From Mesostigma viride (lineage: Eukaryota; Streptophyta; Mesostigmatophyceae; Mesostigmatales; Mesostigmataceae): a stretch of 64,000 nucleotides of DNA. A program made the position numbers and the translations under genes. The notes beneath the pieces were generated by a model, which saw nothing but the letters and a program-made list of their open reading frames with translations, made no database searches and was not told where the DNA came from. Position 1 is the stretch's first letter. Every line of letters begins with the position of its first letter. Location: the NCBI GenBank assembly GCA_009746045.1, contig RPFO01000078.1, forward strand, positions 1,523,107 to 1,587,106, given 5' to 3'. This document shows positions 35,901 through 45,400 of the stretch, in pieces.

Positions 35901-38900
35901 GAGAAAAGGGGGGAGGAGAGGAGGAGCAGGGGGCAACGCCCGCGGTTCGGAGCCACATGGTCAGTGCATCTGCAACACATGGAACATGCGCAGGAAAACA
36001 AGGCCAACATGCTTTCACTGTGTCACACATGTCTTGGTAGCGGGAACGGTGTGAGGGGCATTGTAGGCAATATGCCCCTATATTGCCCCTGATAAGACGT
36101 AGAAACCAGCTTTCAAGATGGTCGAGGAAGCATGCCAGACTCCCCTTGGATAAACCTCCTTGGCTTGCACTGGGCAGGCCGAACAGGTGCTCGTGACTCA
36201 CGACGCATGCAAGAAAGGCAAGGCCAGCCATCACTAGTGCCTGTCAAAGCATGCAAGAAAGGCAAGGCCAGCCATCACTAGTGCCTGTCAAAGCATGCAA
36301 GAAAGGCAAGCCCAGCCATCACTAGTGCCTGTCAAAGCATGCAAGAAAGGCAAGCCCAGCCATCACTAGTGCCTGTCAAAGCATGCATGAAAGGCAAGGC
36401 CAGCCATCACTAGTGCCTGACAAAGCATGCAAGAAAGGCAAGCCCAGCCATCACTAGTGATTGACGGGAAAAGCACGGTCTTGTGCACCGGTGCTGGCGT
36501 CTGTACCTTGCGGAGGAAGGTGGAGAGCACCATGAGGTGGTAGTCATGCACCCAGACGTAGTCTACCCAGGGGTTGTTCACCTCCATCACCTGCCACGCA
36601 CGCACGCAAACACAGAACACATGCACGCAAATGCAGCAGGCAGGCACGCCAACGCAGCGGGCAGGCCGGCATGCAAATGCAACAAGCAGGCATGCCAACG
36701 CAGCAGGCAGGCAGGCACATGCAACACGCAGGCTCGCCAACGCAGCAGGCAGGCAGGCAAATGCAGCAGGCAGGCAGGCACGCAAACACAGCAGGCATGC
36801 AGGCATGCAATTCCTATCAGTCGGAGACCAGGAACAAGCATGTGTTGCTGACCGGAATCCACCCACCAGGGAGCATGGGCAACACGTTGGGCAGTACAGT
36901 TGCAGGTCATCGAGTGCGGTTTGGAGGGGCTGGTGGGCGCGGGGCAAGTTGGTGGGGAGAGGGAAAGACAACCGCGGGGGTCCGAGCCCAAACAGGGTGG
37001 CCTGGCACGCAAATGGTGATAACCTCATGACCTGGCGCGCCACCGTGACGACAGGCAGCCACCGTGAGAGGATTTCAAGAGTTCACCAAAGAAATTCTTA
37101 TACGCAGAGCCGCCCCTGAGGTATGCTCACGAACAATACACCAGGCTGTACAAGGGCTGCATCAACTTTCGGTTGGCCTGCAGAGCAGCAAACCGCGTAC
37201 TCGCCTCCGCTTCGCAAACGACCCTGATAGGTGATGACGCCAACCCTCTGCCAGGCATGGTTTCGGCTGTCAGAAAAAGTACCACCCGCAAGAGGCAACA
37301 GCGCCACCAGCAAGAGACCATGGTACCACCCGCATCTGCTGGTGGCAGATAGTTGCATCCGCCGATGGATGGTGACCATGTGACAGGGTGGGTGCGAAGA
37401 GCGCCACGACACTCCCCGCGCCGTATGCAACACACGACAGCATTCCACACGGTCCACATTAGATAGCTTGCCAAAATACCTGGAACCTCAGGTTAAGTAA
37501 AGCTAAAGTACGCCAATATAATATAAGCTTAAGTACGCCATTCCATCCTCCACACGGTCTGAGATTCTCTTGGTGATGCCTACCCATCCCCCCCCTCCAT
37601 ACGCAATTCCATTGCTTCCCTTGCTTTGATTGCACACAAAAATTACCCCTCCTCTCCCCCACCCCCCCCCACCCCCCCTCCCCCTCCCCCCACCATACGC
37701 CGCTCGTGGATCTCCTTCACCCACCCTGTCAAGGAGACAACCAGCGCAGGCCACCTTGGCGTTCACGCTCTTGTTGGGGCCAGGCAGTTACGGCACGACA
37801 CGACACGACACGACACACGCATACATACACGTGCACACGCACGCGCAGGCGCAGGCGCACCCACCCCCGCCCCCGCCCCCCGCCCCCTGCCCACACGCAC
37901 ACGAACACACGCGCACACAAACGCACGCACCAAGACAGGGAAGCGCACGCAGGGCACACCCACCTTGTCGCACATCTTCTTGTTGGTGGCCAGGTAGGCC
38001 TGCCAGTGGTTGCGGTCAAACAGCAGGCTCTGGTTCATGAGAGGCATCATGTAGTGAAACAGGTTCCACAAATACTGCTTGCACATGCCTGCAAAGTTGT
38101 TTGCACATGATAGGAAGGGGGGGGGGGGGCGGCAACAAGGAGGGGATGCCAGGAAGTAAGTGCATGCGGGGTGAGCGGGCGCAGAGACATGAGCATGCGC
38201 CACGCATGCACCCCTTCAGCACACGGACCATTCGGATCCAAGCAAATGCCTCACGGGGCAACATGCAAATCCAGATCGGGCATGACACACGCATGTGGAG
38301 CATCAATAACTGCTACCCACGATGCGCCAATCGTTTGACCCACGCTGCTCGGTCCACTCACCGTAGCCGGTGGTCCAATACTGCCCACACGGATCCCACA
38401 CCTTGCCACGCACCGCTCTAGCAGCCAGCATTCCTATAACGACCCACATAGTGACCGGCAATAGGATCCACGAAGTAGCGGGGGCGGACGTCGTCGGGGA
38501 TTAAGATCGGGTAGCGGGGGAGTGTGGACTGCACACGTGCGACTAGCCACCCAACCGCTCTATGTGGCCCATTCAGTGAACCAGGCTGACCCATACAGTG
38601 ACCCGCACTAGGCATACACGTACAGCTGTAGTAGCGGTGGCGCACGTCGTCGGTGATGAAGATCGGGTAGCAGTTGAACGTGGACTGCACGTACGCGGCG
38701 ACCGCGTCCTGCAGCTTGACCTCCACCTGCACCGGCAGCAGGCCGATATAGACCACCTCCATCTCGCTGCCCATGGACTCCTGGGGGAGGTACAGGCGGG
38801 GTGGGCGGGGGGGAGGGAAGGGTGGCGGGTGGGGTTGGGCCAGGGCGACCAGTCAGGGTGAAAGACCGGGGGAGGGAAGGGAGAAGGCATGGGGGGCGAT

Positions 38901-41332
38901 GGAACAAGGGGTAATGTGAGCGGCGGCAGCGGGCCTAGGACCAGTCGGAGGCTGGAGATGGCAATAGAGAATGCCGTGGGGGTGGGGGAGAGGGAGTGGG
39001 TACAGGGCAGCAGGAAAGGAAGTTCTCACTCTGAAGATGAGCCCGCACAAAACTTTTGAGAGCCGTGGAATGAGCGTGGGGCTAGAATGGCTGAGAAACT
39101 GGGCATGGCACCTATTGCATAAGACAAAGCTGGTGGCGGAACACTATCAGCGCAAGATGGGGCAGGGAAGCGAGCATTCGGCTGAGACAAAGAGGGCATC
39201 CGCAGGGGGATGGTTTGCTTTGGGAAGAAGATGGGGCTGGACAAGGCGAGGGGGAGGCAAGTTCGGAGCCACATCCGTGCAGAGGGCAGCAGAGCCCAAC
39301 CCAGGCTTCAGCTTACATTTGCACGCTGGCACGATAGAACAGAGAGGCAGGTGGGGCAAGCTGGGTGCATGTGCAAGAGCTGATGAGACGGTGAGCCAGG
39401 TCCACAGGCAGGAGTGTTGTGGGGGGGAAGAAACTGAAGGGGCGGGGCCAGGGTACCTGGAGCACTAGCAAATAGTGGCATGAGGCCTGAAATACGCACT
39501 GGGAACTCCCACGCCCGCTCATACATCATATGTGCCCAAGCACATGGATATAGACATGCATGATGTGTGCATACTAGGATAACGTAATAGGTTGCATAGT
39601 TTTGTGCACTCTGGGCTTTTTAGTATGGAAGTTTGGACAGCCAGTAGGGCATTCTTGGATCATTGGGCGGGCGGGCGGGCGGGCGGGCGGGCGGGCGGGC
39701 GGGCGGGCGGGCGGGTGGGTTGGTTGGTTGGTTGGTTGGTTGGTTGGTTGGTTGGTTGGTTGGTTGGTTGGTTGGTTGGTTGGTTGGTTGGTTGGTTGGT
39801 TGGTTGGTTGGTTGGTTGGTTGGTTGGTTGGTTGGTTGGTTGGTTGGTTGGTTGGTTGGTTGGTTGGTTGGTTGGTTGGTTGGTTGGTTGGTTGGTTGGT
39901 TGGTTGGTTGGTTGGTTGGTTGGTTGGTTGGTTGGTTGGTTGGAGGTAACGGTTATTGGGTGGGAAGGTCTGCAGGCGGGTGTCTGGGTGGGCGTACGGC
40001 GGCACAGCGCCGCAAACCGTGGGTGACTGGGGGGGGCGTGGATAGCGAGCTTGCGCGGATGCCAGGAAAAGATATAAATATAATATACATAATATCATGC
40101 CAGGAGATTCCCATCAAATTCCCACACATCCCACTTCTAAAACAAGGACAAGCACAGGGCAGCAGGGCGAACCCTTGCAGCAGCACCGACGCGGAAACCC
40201 TGACCACAAAATGCCTGATGGCGCTAGGCAGGGGGCATGCCCTAAGCAAGCCCTAAACAAGGCCTATCCACGCCTTTTCCCACACACCGTCCATGCCATA
40301 TCCAGCACCGCCCAAGCCCTAAATCTCCAGCATGCACTTCTGCCATGCCTTTAGGGCACGGCATCTCCCCGACTTGCTAGTGGGAGGGGCCAGGGTGCAG
40401 TAAGATACTAGCAACTTGACCTGCTCTTTGTCGTAAAGACAAGGCCCTGCTAGGGGTACTTGGAGGTTACAAAATGTTGTGCTCATATAGTACCGTGCAG
40501 TCGGTACCGCCCAGCTGGGTTTATTCAATGGACTCGCAAAGATTCCTATATGTGTATCCCGTCTCCACCCACCCACGAACTCACAGTTGAAAAGGGGAAA
40601 TCCATATAATCCTAACTGCTGGACAGTGACCCGTATACTCAAGAATGGAATACTGCCACATAATCCCAATAATGAAAATCGTCCAAACTGGAAAAAATAG
40701 TAGGTCCTCAGACAGTTTTGTAGATAGGCCTGCTTTTTACTCTTCAAGAATAAAGCCGTTTAGGTTGAGCGAGTCGCCAAATCTAAATCCAAGCCCTGAG
40801 GCTCCCACATCTTCCGTGACAGCTAAGCGAACAAAATACCGTGCAAAGATCTTGCAAAAAGTCCCAGAAGCGCCTGCCCGGGCACAAAGCGCCCACTGCT
40901 TGGGTACGAAATACTTTCGTAAACTAGGGCACCGACAACCTTGAAAAGGCAGGATGATTTCAAACGTCGCTATCATGAGTTTTTTTTTAAAAAAATACAC
41001 AGAACTTACAAGTTTACGGTGGGCGACACAGAGTCAAACTCGCGGTTGCTTACCTTCACCTGAGCCACCAAAGCATCTTGGTCCCACTCGAATTCCCAAG
41101 AGCTACCATCTGGTGTCCGCTTGCAGTGCAATGGGAGGGTATTCGCCACCACGATCAGTTTGCCATTGAATCCCGTGGACGTCGAATCATCTGTGGCATT
41201 ATCCGAATGCTCTGCATCGAGAGCTTCCTGCATGCCTTCCATGGACAGCCTCTCCCGCCGCGAGGGGGTATTGGTCAATCGCGGGGACCTGGGGTTAGCC
41301 AGGTCCATCAGGTTCGCGTAAGATTTCGACAT
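25032..41332 (-). CDS. TPS: Class II trehalose-6-phosphate synthase/phosphatase, 18 exons
   Basis: Exons (minus strand): 41332-41054, 38780-38624, 38088-37964, 36590-36507, 35813-35730, 35573-35488, 34758-34693, 33772-33651, 33147-33053, 32754-32654, 31741-31585, 30766-30542, 29747-29628, 28439-28368, 27358-26936, 25941-25834, 25395-25237, 25055-25032. All introns are GT...AG and every phase joins, giving about 828 residues, the usual class II length. The N terminus [12 protein letters not shown] is typical of plant class II proteins. A GT20 synthase-like domain (about 55-545; [34 protein letters not shown]) is followed by a HAD phosphatase domain (DYDGT 586-590, [26 protein letters not shown]). 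The synthase Arg-Lys pair reads VDDADAFKG, so the Arg is lost, as in class II proteins thought to lack synthase activity. The phosphatase motifs are intact. A soluble cytosolic protein is expected. The last exon is tentative: read-through of the final donor would stop at 25180 instead. Confidence 0.9.
26640..26930. repeat. Minisatellite, unit about 30 bp, in TPS intron 15
   Basis: About ten copies of CAACAGTTCCACCTTAAATC joined by CACACA tracts of variable length. The array ends six bases before the donor side of exon 15, so it lies directly against the splice donor. Confidence 0.9.
27370..27440. repeat. GT/GC dinucleotide and G run in TPS intron 14
   Basis: A GTGTGTGTGCGCGCGCGCGTGTGTG tract of 40 bases is followed by a run of about 13 G, close upstream (in gene sense) of exon 15. 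Confidence 0.9.
27870..28066. mobile_element. Tc1/mariner-like MITE, copy 1 (TPS intron 14)
   Basis: A 197-bp element with imperfect terminal inverted repeats (CAATCATTCACGCCTTAAG on the left; CAGTCATTCACACCTTAAG inward from the right) between TA dinucleotides. A TA target and CAGT ends are typical of Tc1/mariner-derived MITEs. It shares internal words (TAGTATCTTTAGTTCAAA) with the copy at 44829-45026. No ORF. Confidence 0.75.
29186..29395. repeat. 43-bp tandem repeat in TPS intron 13
   Basis: Nearly five copies of a 43-bp unit beginning CCCCTGTGAGCTATGACC and containing GAACATCTACGGTGCATGA, with very few differences between copies. Confidence 0.92.
30782..30835. repeat. G-run cluster in TPS intron 11
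   Basis: A run of about 23 G, then a T run and another G run. On the minus (sense) strand this is a C/A-rich tract directly before the exon 12 acceptor, so it forms an extreme polypyrimidine tract. Confidence 0.9.
31160..31350. repeat. Degenerate tandem repeat in TPS intron 11
   Basis: Interleaved units of TAGTACATACCCTA, TATCCTGTAGTGCATA and TCCTAGGGCCCT are repeated three to four times at roughly 50-70-bp periodicity. Confidence 0.85.
32917..32961. repeat. Homopolymer C run of about 41 bases in TPS intron 9
   Basis: An uninterrupted C run follows CCCACCCA. On the sense (minus) strand it is a G run, so it cannot serve as a polypyrimidine tract for this gene. Confidence 0.95.
33845..34062. 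repeat. Compound tandem repeat in TPS intron 7
   Basis: Alternating 22-28-bp modules (AGTAAGACTTCTACAAAGAGATC, AGTAAGACTTATATAAGGGGATTC, AGTAAGACTTACAGTAGTACAA) are arranged as a higher-order repeat of about 100 bp. Confidence 0.88.
36205..36460. repeat. 44-bp tandem repeat in TPS intron 4
   Basis: Almost six copies of a 44-bp unit starting GCATGCAAGAAAGGCAAG and containing CCAGCCATCACTAGTGCC. Copies differ at one or two positions. Confidence 0.93.
36600..36812. repeat. CAGGCAGGCA-type low-complexity repeat in TPS intron 3
   Basis: Variable units based on GCAGGCAGGCA, CATGCAAATGCA and CCAACGCAGCAGG. It begins ten bases upstream (in gene sense) of the exon 4 acceptor. Confidence 0.85.
37640..37950. 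repeat. C-rich and CACGA/CACACG simple repeats in TPS intron 3
   Basis: C runs at 37650-37692, then CACGACACGACACGACAC and ACGCACACG repeats and (CCCCCG) words. No gene. Confidence 0.85.
39664..39943. repeat. Compound (GGGC)n/(GGTT)n array in TPS intron 1
   Basis: About 13 units of GGGC (39664-39715) change through GGGT into about 56 uninterrupted units of TTGG (to 39943). All frames are open on both strands (Pro-Thr-Asn-Gln repeats on the minus strand, Gly-Trp-Leu-Val on the plus). These frames are artefacts. Confidence 0.96.
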
Positions 41333-42426
41333 GGCCTGGACTAGGCTGACAGTGCAGCCGCCCACTGGCTATCGCCAATTCCACTTCAGGGCAGCAAGAA
41401 TCAGGCGGAAAGGAGACGCCACAACCCTACCACGGTATCTAAAATCGTCGCTTTTCCAAACCCCCGCCCGTTTCCACACCGCTGTGCCCATCCGGCGAAA
41501 ATATTGCCGGGTAACCCGATTGAGACCAGAATTTCATGGCCGTAAAATCACTCACCTACCTGGAAAAAAACTACCTCATGCTGTGATTATGTCTGTAATT
41601 CACAACTGTGGTTCCGCACTGGACCTCCTTGCCTTCGTTCTCTAGGTAATGCATTTTTTTCCAACGTCGCGTCGACCTACTTTAGCGGATAAGTTAGTCC
41701 CGGCGCCTGGTTAAGACCCAGTTCGGGCCTGTTCGGGCCGTACTGCTGTGCTTACGCAGTTACGCCATATGGGTCTGGAGACATGAGAACCCCGTTATGC
41801 GCAGTTGCCAAAGAAAGGCTGTTATATAAAGCCTGCCAGTGCTTTTCTAGTACCGGTAAACAGGCTCTGGACTGAACATTGAACGGTGAATGTACGACGA
41901 GTGGCAAATTGTCGTGTGCCACTTGGCGGGGTCAACGGCGCCCTGCCGTCGGCCTCGCGCAGGCGGCACAGCGCAACTTTTGTCCCTTGTCCAACGTGGC
42001 GGATTGCCAAGAAATTTCTCTCGAGGGCCTTTCAGGCCAACCGCAACCCCCCTTAAGGCACCACCTTCACGCATGGCAGAAGCTACAGTAGACTGCCCCT
42101 ACAGTACAGTATCCCACCCCTTGCCTGAATGGATCGACCCGCCAGGCCGGCCCGCATTACACGGGTACGATTTGGCGCCAGTTCCCACACGGAGGAAATA
42201 TTAAAATTTCCCCCGTCATCCCGCGCTCTCCGTTCCAGTTGCTGGGAGGAAATGCTTGCTGGGTGTGGTTATGGATGGTCAGCTTACTCATCTGAAATAG
42301 AAACGCATTCTAGCAAGTTTTTAAGAAGCCCAATGCTTCATTACATAGCAGGCGTGTTAACTGAAGCATCCTCGACAGAACGACGGGCGCGAGAAAGCCG
42401 CTGCTGGGGACGGCTGCTGCCTCAAT
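41333..42426. promoter_or_regulatory. Shared intergenic region of the divergent TPS and SAS4 genes
   Basis: These 1.1 kb separate the two start codons, which point away from each other, so both promoters must lie here. TTATATAAAG at 41820-41829 could serve as a TATA box, but nothing fixes which gene it would serve. No gene or repeat is seen. Confidence 0.5.
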
Positions 42427-45400
42427 ATGGGAATTAGCGCGGCCTTATCCCGGACGGAAGGCAACGGGTACGCAGAAAGCCGAGTGCTGACAGATGTACC
42501 ATCTAATGTGGCAGCGGATATAACAAATGTGGCAGGACTTGGCGCTAATTTCGCCGGCATGGCTGGGCACAAGAAACGTTCAGGGGAAGCTGTGAATGTT
42601 CGCCCCGCGCGCGCCCCCGAGCTCTTACAGGTGCCACTATCAGGGGCTGTAAAAAGTGCACAAGGCAACGGATCGCAAGCCGCTCCCCCCGCGGACTGGA
42701 AAGGAGCGCTGAGTGCAATTCGCCGTGTGAAGCCCGCTAGTCCCATGGCGCGCGCCGTGGGGCCATCGGACGGCTTCCAGGCCAAACTAGCCCGATGGGA
42801 ACCAGAGGCGACGGCAGAGGAGAGAAGTGAACGAAATGGGGCGAAGAGACAGTTTTTGCGGAAGGGAGCCGGCCCCGGTGGCGGCAAGAAGGGCGGATTG
42901 GCGAGAAAATACGAGGTAGAGCCCGCCAAGGACGTCCCGGGGGACGATGGCCGAGGCGCCGGGCGGCCGAAGAAGAACGGCGCTCAACCCACGCCGGCGT
43001 ACCGCCACGCATCCTCGGACCTGCCCAGCGGTCCCAGTGTCCGGGCGGCCAGCACCTCAGGGTGGAATGAGGGTCCCAAGCTGCGTCCGGGCAGCTTCCA
43101 CCCCCAGTCACTGGCCTCGACCCGAACGACAGCCGAGCCAACGGCACATGGGCCGAGTGCATTGCCCGTGTCCAGCACTGCTGCTCGGGACGCCAGCAGT
43201 TCCGCCCACGCGCCTGCGACCCTGGCCCCGCGTCGCGGCGAGTCTCTGGGCCTTGGAGGCAAGGGGCCCGAGGACAGGGTCCCTACAGCCAGGGAGACGG
43301 CGCCAGCTGGTGGCATCCCCATCCGCCCCACGGAGGCAAGGGGAGCGGTGGCGGGTCGGGGCGTTGCAGTGTCGGTGTCGCCGCCACCGACCAAGTCTCC
43401 CTCCTATTTCGGGTCACCGGGAGGTCCTTTGATGGAGCTCGCGTCTGATTCCTTCCTCGTGTCGATCGGGGGGGGCACGCTGGCTGGTGGTGGCGGAGGC
43501 GTGGGCATGGGCGGTGGCGGTGGTGCTGTTGTTGGTGGCGGCGGTGGTGGTGGCCAAGCTTATGGCGCGACCTCGGCGGGCGGCCGGGCCCAGTCCACCT
43601 ACTCGTTCGTGAACCCCCTGTGGGACCTGGAAGGGGACCTGGCCGCCCCCCCCGCGTCCATCCCATGGGGGGGGGTCAAGTCGGCCATGGGGGGAGGGGA
43701 TGGTGGGGATGGCCATGGGGGGGAACTGTTCAGTGAGGAGGATAGCTCTTTGGACACGAGCGTGGCGGGGGTCGGGCGAGGGCTGACTTCCGGCGCCTGG
43801 GCTGACGGCCATGTGCCCGGCAAGCCTATGGCCGGTATCACCGCGGCAGGTGTCGTGCTTCTCGATTCAGGCAGGTTGGCAGCAGGGGGAGGGGAGGAAG
43901 GAGGAGAGCTGCCCTTTCGCAGCGGGTTCCAAGGGGTGGGTAACCCCCTTTTCGATGACGCCACCGCTGACGTCAGCGCGTCAGTTCTCCCCGCAGAGGT
44001 GGAGGACGACGCGATGGGGGGGTTCAGGGGGATGCCTGGGCAGCAGGGGCGCACTAGTGATGGCCAGGGAAAGTGGGGCGATGGGTTGGGGGGTCGTGGG
44101 GGGGGGGACGGCGGTCATGACAATGATGGGTTGTACTACGTGGACGGTGCATTCGCAGAGGGGCATGATGGTGCATACAACGATGGCATCTACAATGATG
44201 GGGCATTGTGCACGGGTCGGCCTCGGCGTGCGCGTGATGTGGAGGAACGATCGGCTGACCGCCAGTCCCGTCGCGTGCTGGCGGCGCTTGAGCTTGAAGG
44301 TGGGCTCATTATGATGTCACCTGTCACCACGCCTTCATCTTCCTGACTGTGCTGTGAGAGTCTGTCACCATGCCTTCATCTTCCTGACTGTGCTGTGAGA
44401 GTCTGTCACCATGCCTTCATCTTCCTGACTGTGCTGTGAGAGTCTGTCACCATGCCTTCATCTTCCTGACTGTGCTGTGAGAGTCTGTCACCATGCCTTC
44501 ATCTTCCTGACTGTGCTGTGAGAGTCTGTCACCATGCCTTCATCTTCCTGACTGTGCTGTGAGAGTCACGGGGTGCAATGAGTTCCAGTGGGTACCCTCC
44601 GTCCCTTACTGATTTATACGCATCCGTAACCGATTGTGTGGTCAGCCATGATGCGTGGAGAATAGGGCTGGATGTGGGTGACTTGTCTGGTGTGCGGAGC
44701 GGGACGGTGGGTATGTCTTCACCGTCTCCTTTTTCGTTTCCAGGGCAGGGGCGTTGGTGGGCTTCAATATTCATGATCCCACTGGGTACTGGGTCATCTT
44801 GGTGGGTAGTGAGTCATGTTGGTGTGTACAGTCATTCACGCGTTAAGTTGGGTCGCCACGGATTCTGGCATCGTTAGTTCATTTTATATTAGACCAGTGT
44901 GTTGTAGTATCTTTAGTTCAAACTAGTACAAGTTAGTACAGCCATTCACGCATTAAGTTGGGTTCACGCTTTAGGTTAGGTTGACCCCGATTATCCAGCG
45001 AACCCAACTTCAGGCGTGATTGACTGTACTGGGTCGTGTTGGTGTGGATGTGGCATGCATTGCTTCGCCCCCCCCCCCCTTTCTCGCACCCACCCACACG
45101 CACACTCTCCCCACCCCACCCCACCCCACCCCACCCCACCCCACCCCACCCCACCCCACCCCACCCCACCCCACCCCACCCCACCCCACCCCACCCCACC
45201 CCACCCACCCCACCCCACCCCACCCACCCCACCCCACCCCACCCCACCCCACCCCACCCACCCCACCCCACCCCACCCCACCCCCCACCCCACCCCACCC
45301 ACCCCACCCCACCCCACCCCACCCCACCCCACCCCACCCCACCCCACCCCACCCCACCCCACCCCACCCCACCCACCCCACCCCACCCCACACGCACATA

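Noticed and set aside
39574-40256. Pro-Thr-Asn-Gln and Gly-Trp-Leu-Val repeat proteins
   Set aside because: Product of the GGTT array lying inside TPS intron 1.
42737-43666. Minus-strand ORFs opposite SAS4 exon 1
   Set aside because: They are shadows of a GC-rich exon. The plus-strand frame continues in phase into ten further exons.
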